DNA of 33,093 bases, taken from the NCBI GenBank assembly GCA_030747785.1, contig JASLKC010000038.1, forward strand, positions 1 to 33,093, written 5' to 3'. A program made the position numbers and the translations under genes. Source of the stretch: Candidatus Poseidoniaceae archaeon (GTDB lineage: Archaea; Thermoplasmatota; Poseidoniia; Poseidoniales; Poseidoniaceae). The notes beneath the pieces are model-generated. The model searched no databases. It was not told the DNA's origin and worked only from the letters and a program-made list of their open reading frames with translations. Shown in pieces: positions 11,939 to 20,417 of the stretch; within the stretch, counting starts at the first letter, position 1, and each line of letters starts with the position of its first letter.

Positions 11939-12029
11939 TTATCGGGTTAATTTCAAGTTAAGAAAGTCTCATGTAATCTATCATTAATGCTCGGATTTAG
12001 CGTTTCGAATTTTTTCGCTGATTTCGGTG

Positions 12030-12048
12030 AAAAAATAATGTATAATTT
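12030..12048. promoter_or_regulatory. AT-rich bidirectional promoter-like element upstream of gyrB
   Basis: A 19-base run of mostly A and T contains TATAATTT on the plus strand (12041-12048) and the complementary AAATTATA on the minus strand. It lies about 105 bases upstream of gyrB. On the plus strand it would start a transcript near 12070, at the edge of the multi-hairpin stretch. Confidence 0.4.
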
Positions 12049-12069
12049 GGCGCTCAGTCCGGCGGTTAC

Positions 12070-12166
12070 ATGAGTGCCTCCCGCACCTGTTTACTAGGTG
12101 TGAATAGGGGGTATATCAACCTCTCTGAGAGGGGGTCCTAAAAGTGAAAGTTTTAAGTGATTTTTT
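12070..12166 (+). ncRNA. Candidate small structured RNA or leader
   Basis: Hairpins on the plus strand: GTGC/GCAC with a five-base loop (12074-12086); CACCT/AGGTG with a seven-base loop (12084-12100), which shares bases with the first so only one can form; CCTC/GAGG with a five-base loop (12120-12132). AGGGGG at 12106-12111 could compete for the same CCTCT arm. A TATA-like box lies about 26 bases before 12070, and six T residues (12161-12166) could end the transcript. The structures are short, and this remains a guess. Confidence 0.25.
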
Positions 12167-12260
12167 CCTTATAGGAACTGTCAAAACACTACTTTTTCCA
12201 AAGTATGGAGAGATGAATAAAATCGCAACCGTTAATGATGAAGGGCAGGTCGCCGGAATC

Positions 12261-13055
12261 ATGGCTGACCCAAAGGTGTGCGTATCTCTCGATGGCACTA
12301 CTGTCGAGGAATTGACAGATGAAGCTGCCCGTGCAAATCTCGCTGGCGCAGACATGGTCGAAGTCAGATTCGACAGATTATTCCTTGTCCGTCCAGATCC
12401 AGTAATTTCTGAAGAGGAAGAAGGCGAGAGACATAAGATTCCAGAAGAAACCGATTGGGAGACCAATAACTTCGATACAGTAGATGTTTCAGCATCTATT
12501 TCTGCTCTGAAAGAAGCGCTCCCCCTACCAGTGATTTTCACTGTTCGTCCAGTATCTGAAGGCGGATTCTTCCCAGGTGTCGAAGAAGAGAGAATTAGTG
12601 TTCTCAAAGAAGCCATAGAATCTGAAGTCTCATGGATTGACCTTGAATTATCAATTGCTGATGCAACACGAAAGAAGTTGCAGAAAACAGCTACAGCAAA
12701 AGGCTGCAAAATTATTGCATCACGACATGACATTAACGGCATGCCAGACAGCGAAACTATTGCGAATTTAGTCAGAGAAAATACCGGTGCTGGAGATATT
12801 GTAAAGTTCTGTGGAACCTCGCATACTCACGGAGATGCACTGCAAATTGTAGAAGCAGCACACGCACTGAAAGGCGAAGATTTGCCCCACAGTCTGATGT
12901 CGATAAATAGCGGCGGAGATTGGGCACGAATCCATGCTCCAATTATGGACCAGAGTTTGGTATTCGCTACACTGAAAAATGAATTCCGCCTTTCCGATAA
13001 AGGATTGGTAAATGTTCGCGACCTCAGGGATGCTTGGACACTACTGGAGTACTGA
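12261..13055 (+). CDS. aroD: 3-dehydroquinate dehydratase, type I
   Basis: 264 residues. Converts 3-dehydroquinate to 3-dehydroshikimate in the shikimate pathway through a Schiff base. Family features are KVCVSLDG (first strand), EVRFD (34-38), FTVRPVSEGGFF, the catalytic His156 in ASRHDING and Schiff-base Lys182 in IVKFCGTS. SINSGGDWARIHAP replaces the usual SMG..G..SR phosphate-like loop. An insertion of about 30 acidic residues (EEEEGERHKIPEE and flanks) sits between strands 2 and 3. The frame extends upstream to GTG 12144 and ATG 12213. I prefer ATG 12261 because the family begins directly at the first strand, and an AT-rich box (12215-12222) lies suitably upstream. No other aro gene is near. 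The stop abuts that of the convergent gene (TGATCA). Confidence 0.87.
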   Translation: MADPKVCVSLDGTTVEELTDEAARANLAGADMVEVRFDRLFLVRPDPVISEEEEGERHKIPEETDWETNNFDTVDVSASISALKEALPLPVIFTVRPVSEGGFFPGVEEERISVLKEAIESEVSWIDLELSIADATRKKLQKTATAKGCKIIASRHDINGMPDSETIANLVRENTGAGDIVKFCGTSHTHGDALQIVEAAHALKGEDLPHSLMSINSGGDWARIHAPIMDQSLVFATLKNEFRLSDKGLVNVRDLRDAWTLLEY

Positions 13056-14054
13056 TCAGGTACTTGGGCCCTGTTCAAGTGATGGCACCAAACCATCTGC
13101 AGTTGGAGCAATAGGCTGGACATCAAGTCCGGCGGACATGTATCTCTTATTCATCACCACAGGGATTGCAAGTGTTCCAACCATCAGTACCATACAACAT
13201 ATCGAAACGCTCCATTGAGGAAGTATGGTTGACCGTGCCTCACTTACAATACTCACATCTGCAATTATTATTGCACCATCATTCATTGCATCGCCACTAT
13301 GTGAATTATCAGTATTATCTATTACAATGTAAAAATACTCACGAGTAGATTCTGAAAATATTCCTGAATACTCTTCCGGGCCATCTAAAGAAACTGAAAA
13401 TGAGACTTCTTCTACATCTTCATATTGATGAGTATCGCGATAAGTCCTCCACCCAGTAATATCGAAACTCCTCCATTCGGGAGAAACATCAGATGCATCG
13501 CTCTCTGAATTTTGAACAAAATCCCAATCATAATAGCCATGCCTTGAATCATATGACCAAGAATATCGGTCCCATTGACTCGATGTCATGAGGTATACGT
13601 CCCCTCTTTTGGGACCATAAGTTCCATCTTCAACTGCTTGAATATTAATGCAAAAGGTAGTTCTGCGATCCTCATGCAAATTTATTCGCAATATCCCTAC
13701 AGAATCATTTCCGATTAGCATCGTAGTTTGAACATCCTGTGAAAGTCGAACGAGTTCATTTCCTCCATCCCATTGGTACATCCATTCCTCTTCAGGGCCA
13801 TCATATGGCACTGGCTCCACATCTTCATTCGATGGTTCATCACCAGGTCCGTCACTTTCGGACCACATGTCATCCCATGGATTGGTCATTGGCACTTTTG
13901 CAAAGCGCTCTATGCTCTTATTCCACTGTGCTGGGATGATATCACCCTCACAACGTTCAGCAGCACTAGCCTCTCCGATTGGAGAAATATTGGTAGGGAG
14001 GAGGAGTGGGGTCATCATCACAATGAGTACGGCCCAGACCATTCGTTGTCTCAA
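13056..14054 (-). CDS. Exported protein anchored by a C-terminal TM segment, unknown function
   Basis: 332 residues from TTG 14054. The N-terminus MRQR followed by a hydrophobic stretch and ending ASA-AERC looks like a signal peptide. A Cys three residues after the ASA could be a lipid or disulfide site. The lumenal/external part is rich in Trp, Tyr, Asp and Glu. A single C-terminal TM (about residues 281-300, SVSICCMVLMVGTLAIPVV) is followed by a short cytoplasmic tail. The family is not recognised. The TTG start is favoured over ATG 14042: it adds the positive charges a signal peptide needs, and GGGGGTG sits five bases before it. That ribosome-binding site lies inside a perfect hairpin (see 14060-14077). 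Follows the large metalloprotease gene by 55 bases on the same strand. Confidence 0.68.
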   Translation of the reverse strand: MRQRMVWAVLIVMMTPLLLPTNISPIGEASAAERCEGDIIPAQWNKSIERFAKVPMTNPWDDMWSESDGPGDEPSNEDVEPVPYDGPEEEWMYQWDGGNELVRLSQDVQTTMLIGNDSVGILRINLHEDRRTTFCINIQAVEDGTYGPKRGDVYLMTSSQWDRYSWSYDSRHGYYDWDFVQNSESDASDVSPEWRSFDITGWRTYRDTHQYEDVEEVSFSVSLDGPEEYSGIFSESTREYFYIVIDNTDNSHSGDAMNDGAIIIADVSIVSEARSTILPQWSVSICCMVLMVGTLAIPVVMNKRYMSAGLDVQPIAPTADGLVPSLEQGPST

Positions 14055-14059
14055 TGGAG

Positions 14060-14077
14060 CACCCCCTTACGGGGGTG
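14060..14077 (-). promoter_or_regulatory. Perfect 7-bp hairpin with GNRA tetraloop holding the ribosome-binding site of the 13056-14054 gene
   Basis: On the minus strand CACCCCC, GTAA, GGGGGTG forms a seven-pair, almost all G-C stem with a GUAA (GNRA) loop in RNA. The 3' arm GGGGGTG is the Shine-Dalgarno-like sequence five bases before TTG 14054. The stem is not followed by a T-run, so it is not a typical terminator. Confidence 0.65.
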
Positions 14078-14109
14078 AGACCATTATCGGGGGTTAATCG
14101 GCTTTACCT

Positions 14110-17100
14110 TCAGCGACGACGGCGAAGTGGTCGAATATATCCACTCGAATCGCTACGACGTTCATCCTTCGAAAGGATGGATGGCGCAGGCGGTGGAGCA
14201 TGTTGGTCCATACCAAGTACACCACCATATGATTGAACTTCCTCGACCTCATATGTCTGAGCGGCCTCTGCTGCTTCTTCTTCGACCTCGGTTGGACTTC
14301 TCATTACCGCCCAGCCAAGAACTAGTACAGCGATGATTAATGCAAGTACGACCATCGACTCGCCACTTGCATCGACAAGCCAATCCTTCCAATCCTGAAT
14401 TGAAAAGTCGGATAGACTTGGTGGAGCATCATCTTCAGCTAGAACATCAATAACAAAATCAGATGAGGTACACATTCCCATTCCATCACATACGGACAAG
14501 CGCAATGTATGCTCTCCCGCCTTATCCCAGTCATTTGCTACCTTGATGCCATCGGAGCCGGATGGAGTGACCCAATCATCAGCAGTATCACCATTACCGT
14601 CGGCATCATCTTCAATGTCAAATTCCCAAAGTACAGTTAACTCAGATGAGATTCTTTCATCGTGATCGGTGTCCAAACCATCATTGGGATCCAGATCTCT
14701 CCAAATCACTGTTCCCGAATTCAATTCAGCATCTGAAATATTGGCAGAAATAGCCACTGAAGAATTGACATAGATATCAACAGGAATGCTGATATCGTGA
14801 ATTTCAGGTAATGAATCTACCTCAATGGTAAAGGTTGCACGACTAACATCTCCGGTCAAATAGGCATCTCTGACTGTTAATGTGACCTTGTAAGTGCCAG
14901 GACGCTCATAGGAATGCCAAGGCATCGGCTCATGAGAAATCGGTGATGCGTCACCAAAGTCCCACGAATATTCCACCAAGCCATTCCACTCTGAATGATT
15001 TGATTCTAGGGGAACAGAGCGTCCATCAAAGCGTTGGTCTCCATCTCTAGTTCCCCCTGAGTCGAAGAATAGCAATTGTCCTGGTGCTGTGACAGTATTG
15101 CCATCTTCATCGAATGTATGCGACCATGCTGATGGTTGAATACCATCCGGAAGTGGTGTTGTATCGGTGATAATCATGCCATCAAGCCATGCATCGAGAA
15201 TTCTAACCTGTATAACTGGTCGAGGGTTCTCTATTCGAATTGTCATCAATCTCTCTTCACTAACATCCCCATACTCATCGGTGACTATCAAACTCACCCA
15301 GTGTTCACCGGGTGTAGAGAAATTGTGGGTTACAAGGGGAATGTCAGAAGCCATACCATCTGAGAATGTCCAATTGAAACTGAGAACACTGGAGTCACCA
15401 GTAGTTCCATCGGGGTCATAGCTTGTACGTCCATCAAATTGATATGGGATATCGACTAACCCATCGCTCTCTCTGAAATCAATCTCAGGAGAGCCTGTGC
15501 TTGAAGTATCACGAATTACATATTGTGCTACCGGCATCTGATTGATCACATGAATCGTGAGTTGTGCTTGAGCAATAGCGCCATCATCATCGGTTACAGT
15601 TAGATTGACTGTCTTGATTCCTGGTGAATTCCATGCTGGCATCGGATTCGACTCTACGGAGTTTGAGTCGACGAAAAGGTCTGTACGGTCAACAGTGCCT
15701 CCATCTAGATTTACCGCTTCAGCAAATTGCCAACTCCATGCTACAATTGTACCGTCGGTATCGCTGAAAATATCAGGCATTAGCACAGGGGTATAGGTCT
15801 CGGTAGTTATCACATCAGAGAAGACCTGTACTGGTATACGGTTGTTAACATGCACTAAGATACTCTTGAACCCGATATTGACTCCATCGCTTACAGAGAG
15901 ATTGAGTTCATATGTCGTATTTGCAGTTGGACCATCTGCCCACTTGTGATGAGCTTCAGTCACACCTACACCTCCTTCGGAAGTCGAGTCACCCCAGTTC
16001 CATGTAAAATCAAGGAAAGAAATTGGTACATTGTCAGAAGTACGTTCAGCATTGAACAATATTCTCTGCCCAGTTAAGATAGAAATCTCATTCTCGATAA
16101 CTACGCCATTAACAGTGATAATCGGCATTGGGGCAGAATCATCGGAAATATTCACCAGCATTGATTCTGCGTTGGACCAGATGTTACCGCGGTCAAGGAC
16201 CCTCAGAGTAACATTGTATTCACCCACGAGTTCAAAGGAACGTACAGGGCTCTTCAGGCTTGAAGAAGAACCGTCATTAAAGTCCCATGCATAAGCAATT
16301 GGTGAATCCATATGTGGAAGGGTATTGTTGTCAAGCGATGTGCCCCATGCATCGAATCCATCGCCATTAAAACTGATTTTATCCCATGTCTGAGCCATCA
16401 ATGGATCGATCTCAATCATTGCATTCGGACGCATATTATCAAGGAATAGTGGTGCGGTCTGAGTGCTATCTACAACATCTCCAAGCATGTCTTTCATTGT
16501 TAGATTGAAAGTGTATAATTCACTATTAGGAGAGGTGAACCAGAACTTGGTAGAAACCGGTATTCCACCACCTGCTGCAATCCTTACATCAAGAGAATCT
16601 ACTGGCATTCCAGTGCTATTTCGCACCTCGATGTTCATATCTAAATCTTCAAAGAATGCATTTGAAAGAACCTCAAATTCAACCTCAGCAGTATCTGCAA
16701 GGCCATCTCCATCACGATCTGTCGTCATGCTAGAGTTTAGCGAAATTGTCGCTGGAGAGGTAATTCTTGCTGCTTCTATATCTATTTCGCCTTGGGGATA
16801 AGATGAACCGCACGAGGTGTAGTCACAATCACCTTGAGTGCTTGCAAACCAAGTGATTGCCCATATTTCATCAGTCAGGTTTCCGAACCCTGGAATCAAA
16901 CCCGTTCCGACTTGCCCATTCCAATTGATATCGGTTCTCGAAAAAGTTCCATCAGCCGTAGAGCGACTCATGATTACTCCATCCATTCCGGGTTGATCAC
17001 CGGTAAATCTCATGGTAAGAGGTGCGGGTGAAGCACTGCCTGGTGTGAATTTGAAGACTCTAACGCCCCATCCCTCTAACTGATTGCCAGTTGAAGTCCA

Positions 17101-18282
17101 AGGCCCAACCCAATCACTGTTGGTCTCTGTCGGTTGTATTCTACAGAAATCACTCGAACCACATGCAGGGGACATGTATAGGTTGGATAAACCGTAGATA
17201 CCTTGGTCGCTATCTAGAGTTGCGGCTATTGTGAAATTGGTCCAAATATCTACGAAATCTCGACCAATTACTCCAGGGAGTGCATCGATTGGATTACGAG
17301 CAATATTCTCAATTCCTCTGGCCCCAGTTGAACTATCAGCAGCAAGATTACGAATTGCTGGACCTCCACCCAAATGGTCAGCGATATAGAGGAGGAAAAT
17401 GAAACCGCCTCCATAATCAGCAATTCTCTGGTTCCACCAACGGACCGAAATTTCAGCTCCTTCTGTCCAAGCGTTGACGTGCCCATACAGTGTAGAAGAG
17501 CCGCCGAAACACAGGAATGCAGCCATATCCGCTGCACCCTCGTCTATCCAGAGGTTTTCATATGGGTCGAGAGCATTGTGTAACAAGTGTTGCAATTCGT
17601 GAGCAAGGATGACTTTTGACCATGTTAATGGTGCGTCATCGATGTCGATGAAAATCGCTTCTCTTGACGAGGACATACCGGGGGAAAAGTAGCCTCCGAC
17701 ATTGTATGCACCATCAATAGCGTAGATGATAACCTCAATCTGACAGTTTCCGTCGACATCAGGGGATGCAATTCCTCTTCCATCTCCGTAATCCTTACCG
17801 AAATATGTCATCAACGTGGGGTACACAGTTTGATCCCATGTACTAGCCCAGTTGTTTAGGACAGTCGAGGATAGAGTTCTACCATCTTGAACCATAAAGG
17901 CTGCAGTGCTTGTGGTTTTCTCGACAGTGACATCTATGCTTCCACCTGAAGAAGGAACTGTCACCGAATCTCCCAAGTTGTAAGGAGTACAAGACCGGCC
18001 GCTAGTTGCTGAAGAACTTACGCCAACTCCTGGCATTCCCTCATCCATCCATGCATTTTTCATCAAACGAGTCGCGCTATACACACTCTCATCTGTATCA
18101 GGCATCATATACGGGTGTGATTCGGATAATACTATGTCATCGATATTTCCGAAAACCGGCTCGAAGGATTGAGAGTCTTCAATGGCTTCCTCGGAGGAGT
18201 CGGCTGAGGCCATAGGAGCGATGCTGGAGAGCAGAAGTGTCAGAAGTATGACAATGGCACTATTGGAGCGTGGTTCGGACAT
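14110..18282 (-). CDS. Giant secreted, membrane-anchored zinc metalloprotease with PKD-like repeats
   Basis: 1390 residues. Signal peptide at residues 8-27. The catalytic domain (about 90-400) has HELQH at 228-232 and a third ligand Glu248 in WIDEGAADMAAF. This HExxH...WxxEG pattern occurs in gluzincin-like secreted peptidases such as hyicolysin (M30)-type enzymes. From about residue 500 to 1280 there are repeated beta-sandwich units with PKD-like signatures, such as YAWDFNDGSSSS, FTWNWGDSTSEG and YSWDFGDASP followed by GEYNVTLRVLD-type strands. One TM lies near 1310-1326. The 64-residue tail is acidic, then Pro-rich (HAPPPAPS), and ends IRPLRRRR. It probably digests proteins at the cell surface. 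The roughly 88-base gap to the M28 gene is a divergent promoter. Peptidase family placement is tentative; the overall type is clear. Confidence 0.83.
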   Translation of the reverse strand: MSEPRSNSAIVILLTLLLSSIAPMASADSSEEAIEDSQSFEPVFGNIDDIVLSESHPYMMPDTDESVYSATRLMKNAWMDEGMPGVGVSSSATSGRSCTPYNLGDSVTVPSSGGSIDVTVEKTTSTAAFMVQDGRTLSSTVLNNWASTWDQTVYPTLMTYFGKDYGDGRGIASPDVDGNCQIEVIIYAIDGAYNVGGYFSPGMSSSREAIFIDIDDAPLTWSKVILAHELQHLLHNALDPYENLWIDEGAADMAAFLCFGGSSTLYGHVNAWTEGAEISVRWWNQRIADYGGGFIFLLYIADHLGGGPAIRNLAADSSTGARGIENIARNPIDALPGVIGRDFVDIWTNFTIAATLDSDQGIYGLSNLYMSPACGSSDFCRIQPTETNSDWVGPWTSTGNQLEGWGVRVFKFTPGSASPAPLTMRFTGDQPGMDGVIMSRSTADGTFSRTDINWNGQVGTGLIPGFGNLTDEIWAITWFASTQGDCDYTSCGSSYPQGEIDIEAARITSPATISLNSSMTTDRDGDGLADTAEVEFEVLSNAFFEDLDMNIEVRNSTGMPVDSLDVRIAAGGGIPVSTKFWFTSPNSELYTFNLTMKDMLGDVVDSTQTAPLFLDNMRPNAMIEIDPLMAQTWDKISFNGDGFDAWGTSLDNNTLPHMDSPIAYAWDFNDGSSSSLKSPVRSFELVGEYNVTLRVLDRGNIWSNAESMLVNISDDSAPMPIITVNGVVIENEISILTGQRILFNAERTSDNVPISFLDFTWNWGDSTSEGGVGVTEAHHKWADGPTANTTYELNLSVSDGVNIGFKSILVHVNNRIPVQVFSDVITTETYTPVLMPDIFSDTDGTIVAWSWQFAEAVNLDGGTVDRTDLFVDSNSVESNPMPAWNSPGIKTVNLTVTDDDGAIAQAQLTIHVINQMPVAQYVIRDTSSTGSPEIDFRESDGLVDIPYQFDGRTSYDPDGTTGDSSVLSFNWTFSDGMASDIPLVTHNFSTPGEHWVSLIVTDEYGDVSEERLMTIRIENPRPVIQVRILDAWLDGMIITDTTPLPDGIQPSAWSHTFDEDGNTVTAPGQLLFFDSGGTRDGDQRFDGRSVPLESNHSEWNGLVEYSWDFGDASPISHEPMPWHSYERPGTYKVTLTVRDAYLTGDVSRATFTIEVDSLPEIHDISIPVDIYVNSSVAISANISDAELNSGTVIWRDLDPNDGLDTDHDERISSELTVLWEFDIEDDADGNGDTADDWVTPSGSDGIKVANDWDKAGEHTLRLSVCDGMGMCTSSDFVIDVLAEDDAPPSLSDFSIQDWKDWLVDASGESMVVLALIIAVLVLGWAVMRSPTEVEEEAAEAAQTYEVEEVQSYGGVLGMDQHAPPPAPSILSKDERRSDSSGYIRPLRRRR

Positions 18283-18339
18283 TTTTGCTCAACCTCGGAA
18301 ATGCGGTACTGCGTTCCAGATATCCGACTTGAAATGAGG

Positions 18340-18347
18340 TATTTAAG
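18340..18347 (+). promoter_or_regulatory. TATA-like box for the M28 peptidase gene (leaderless)
   Basis: TATTTAAG is centred about 27 bases before ATG 18371, the distance at which archaeal transcription starts. The transcript should begin at or next to the ATG, so this mRNA is probably leaderless. Confidence 0.65.
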
Positions 18348-18370
18348 AGTGGGTGGGTGTGGCGTCATTA

Positions 18371-19519
18371 ATGCGCCTTCGAACGGTCTGCCTTGTACTA
18401 CTATTGACAATGGCCAGTGCAACCGCATCATCCGAAGAAATTAGTGAAACTGAAACGATAGACTGCGCCCTTGTTGAACAATTGTCTTTCAATGGAACTA
18501 ATGCAAATGAAAGCGTTTCTCATCAAGTTTCATTGGGCCCAAGAGTCCCGGGTAGTGCTGCAAGTTCAGCTTTGCGCCAATCAATCAAAGAAAATTTGAG
18601 CGGATGGGCAATTAGCGAATCCATTCATCATATGGATGGAATTACCCTTACCAATCTCTTCGCAACATGGAATCCGGGGGCAGGTAACACCGTCTACCTC
18701 GCAGCACACTACGATACTCGCCCCGTAGCAGAAAGAGATTCCAATGAAAGCATGCGAGACCAACCAATTCCAGGAGCGAACGATGGAGCAAGTGGTGTTG
18801 CGGTTTTGTTGGATCTTGCTCGCTTGATACCAAGCATGGAACTCGACCATGAGATTACGCTATTCTTCACCGATGCAGAAGATTTCGGGGAATCCGCATC
18901 TCTTCTCGGTGCGAGAGCATGGGCAGAAAATCTGAGTGACGAAGAGGCAGATGCTATCGATTCATTCATTTTGATAGATATGATAGGAGATGCATTCCTC
19001 AACCTTGCACCTTCTTATCCAGGAAATGAAACTCTATGGTTACGAATGAGCGAAATCAATGATGCTTTAGGGTACTCGAGTTCAAATTCATGCACTGGGA
19101 CTCAAGGTGTAGGTATTTTCTCTACCAATACGTCTTACGGAGTATGGGACGACCATGTATGGCCGATATCAAAAGGGATTCCGTCAATCGATATCATAGA
19201 TATCGCCTACGGAGAAAATGCCTCAAACTGGAAAGGACATTGGCACACACATCAAGACACTCCAGACAAAGTTAGTGCTGAAAGCCTGGAAATGGTAGGT
19301 CGAATGGTCGAATTGGGCTTACGCTCTGGTTCATTTCTCGATGTACGAGTTAGCCCTTCTGTAGACAATGAGATACCTATTCCAGAAGAAAACGAAGATA
19401 CTGAGGTGATTTCTGATAATAATGAAATTGCGATTGGAGTCATAATAATGGCTTGCTTATTGCTCATCTGGACCATCATTGCATGGGTATATCTCGCGGA
19501 TAGGTCAGGGGAGGGGTGA
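18371..19519 (+). CDS. Secreted M28-family zinc aminopeptidase / glutaminyl-cyclase-like enzyme, C-terminally anchored
   Basis: 382 residues from ATG 18371. Signal peptide RLRTVCLVLLLTMASATAS. M28 metal ligands appear in order: AAHYDTRP (H113, D115), GANDGASGVA (D138), FFTDAEDFGE (E170, D171) and GHWHTHQDTPD near the end. The DDHVWPISKGIP...WHTHQDTPDKV arrangement is also like glutaminyl-peptide cyclotransferases, so either peptidase or cyclase activity is possible. A C-terminal TM (IIMACLLLIWTIIAWVYLA) anchors it. A TATA-like TATTTAAG lies 27 bases before the ATG, so the mRNA is probably leaderless; this rules against the in-frame GTG at 18353. It is divergent from the giant metalloprotease, consistent with a shared role in extracellular protein breakdown. 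Confidence 0.85.
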   Translation: MRLRTVCLVLLLTMASATASSEEISETETIDCALVEQLSFNGTNANESVSHQVSLGPRVPGSAASSALRQSIKENLSGWAISESIHHMDGITLTNLFATWNPGAGNTVYLAAHYDTRPVAERDSNESMRDQPIPGANDGASGVAVLLDLARLIPSMELDHEITLFFTDAEDFGESASLLGARAWAENLSDEEADAIDSFILIDMIGDAFLNLAPSYPGNETLWLRMSEINDALGYSSSNSCTGTQGVGIFSTNTSYGVWDDHVWPISKGIPSIDIIDIAYGENASNWKGHWHTHQDTPDKVSAESLEMVGRMVELGLRSGSFLDVRVSPSVDNEIPIPEENEDTEVISDNNEIAIGVIIMACLLLIWTIIAWVYLADRSGEG

Positions 19520-19531
19520 AATCCGCGCACG

Positions 19532-19556
19532 CCCTCCGCTTACTTAGGACGGAGGG
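19532..19556 (+). promoter_or_regulatory. Perfect 7-bp hairpin holding the ribosome-binding site of the 19564 gene
   Basis: CCCTCCG (19532-19538) pairs with CGGAGGG (19550-19556) across an 11-base loop. The 3' arm is the GGAGGG ribosome-binding site seven bases before ATG 19564. It lies 12 bases after the M28 stop codon. Confidence 0.55.
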
Positions 19557-19563
19557 ATAATCG

Positions 19564-20415
19564 ATGGCTGAAGAAAGGGAGAATCGACTTGCTGCACTCC
19601 GTCGAAGAGTTCAGGAGAAGGTCACTGGTTCCCGAATAGAATCTCGTCGTCGTGAAAAAGATGCCGAGGATGAACTCGTAGTCCAAGTCGCAGTTCAAAA
19701 TGACGAGATTGACCTAGAAGATGGAGTATTGAGCCAAGGCGAGAGACGTAGAAGTCTTGCATCAACCATGGTATTAATCGGCTCACTAATGGGGATTCTT
19801 TCCGGAATATTGATTCTGCAAGGCAATCCATCAGATCTATTGGAATCAAACCTATTCGACACCACAGATGCTCTTGATATTCATGGGATGGTTCTCGATA
19901 GTGAAGGAGACCCTATTGGAAATGTTACTATTGAATTGATAGATCCAGTCGATGATGTCGTGTTGATGTCGAATACGACGGATGAAAATGGGAGATATAG
20001 CCTCACGGGGACCGCTGTAAAATATTCGATTCTGAAATTCACTCTAGATGATCATGTTACAGTTCTTCGTCATTTCACGCCAGAACCAATTGGAATTACA
20101 CCTGTGACAATGTTGGAAGGCGAAGGGGAAAGAATTGAAGATGAAAGGTCCAAAACCGAAGGTTGGTCTATGCAGAATGCAGTTGCATTATCCTCAGCAA
20201 TTGGACTACTCACTATTGCTACAGCACTGGTTGGAGTTCACGCTTCATACGAAATAAAGAAAGCAAAACGCTATCGCCGAACTCAAATGTTTTGCTGGAT
20301 TGCGCTTTTCAGTAGAGGATTGATTATCTTCGGACCAAGCCTAATCCTGATTGCAATGATTCTCACAATGCTTGACCGGGAAGACTTCGAGGACTTTGAT
20401 ACTGAGGAGGATTGA
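19564..20415 (+). CDS. Three-TM membrane protein with a carboxypeptidase-regulatory-like domain
   Basis: 283 residues. A basic cytoplasmic N-terminus (rich in Arg/Lys/Glu, about 65 residues) precedes a TM near 75-95. An external beta-sandwich follows (about 103-180): DIHGMVLDSEGDPIGNVTIE then TTDENGRYSLTG, the classic carboxypeptidase-regulatory/CarboxypepD_reg pattern. Two more TM segments follow (ALSSAIGLLTIATALVGV and LIIFGPSLILIAMIL), and the end is acidic. No enzyme motif is seen; it may be a surface-anchoring or sensor protein. A strong GGAGGG ribosome-binding site (19551-19556) lies seven bases before ATG 19564, but inside a perfect hairpin. The stop overlaps the ribosome-binding region of the kinase-like gene, so the two are probably co-translated. 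Confidence 0.75.
   Translation: MAEERENRLAALRRRVQEKVTGSRIESRRREKDAEDELVVQVAVQNDEIDLEDGVLSQGERRRSLASTMVLIGSLMGILSGILILQGNPSDLLESNLFDTTDALDIHGMVLDSEGDPIGNVTIELIDPVDDVVLMSNTTDENGRYSLTGTAVKYSILKFTLDDHVTVLRHFTPEPIGITPVTMLEGEGERIEDERSKTEGWSMQNAVALSSAIGLLTIATALVGVHASYEIKKAKRYRRTQMFCWIALFSRGLIIFGPSLILIAMILTMLDREDFEDFDTEED
20404..20410 (+). promoter_or_regulatory. Ribosome-binding site of the kinase-like gene
   Basis: GAGGAGG seven bases before ATG 20418, inside the last codons of the upstream membrane-protein gene. It favours 20418 over the TTG at 20412 and indicates coupled translation. Confidence 0.8.
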
Positions 20416-20417
20416 GG

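Noticed and set aside
12053-12140. A tRNA gene in the gyrB-aroD gap
   Set aside because: A 5-bp stem with a 7-base loop resembles an anticodon arm, but the loop does not fit an anticodon loop (G in place of the pyrimidine at position 32) and no T-loop GGTTCRA is present on either strand.
12144-12260. AroD N-terminal extension from GTG 12144
   Set aside because: The 39 extra residues have no match to the type I dehydratase fold, and the stretch includes T-runs and a promoter-like AT-rich box.
14060-14077. Rho-independent-type terminator after the giant protease gene
   Set aside because: The hairpin is strong, but no T-run follows in the minus direction, and its 3' arm is placed exactly as a ribosome-binding site.
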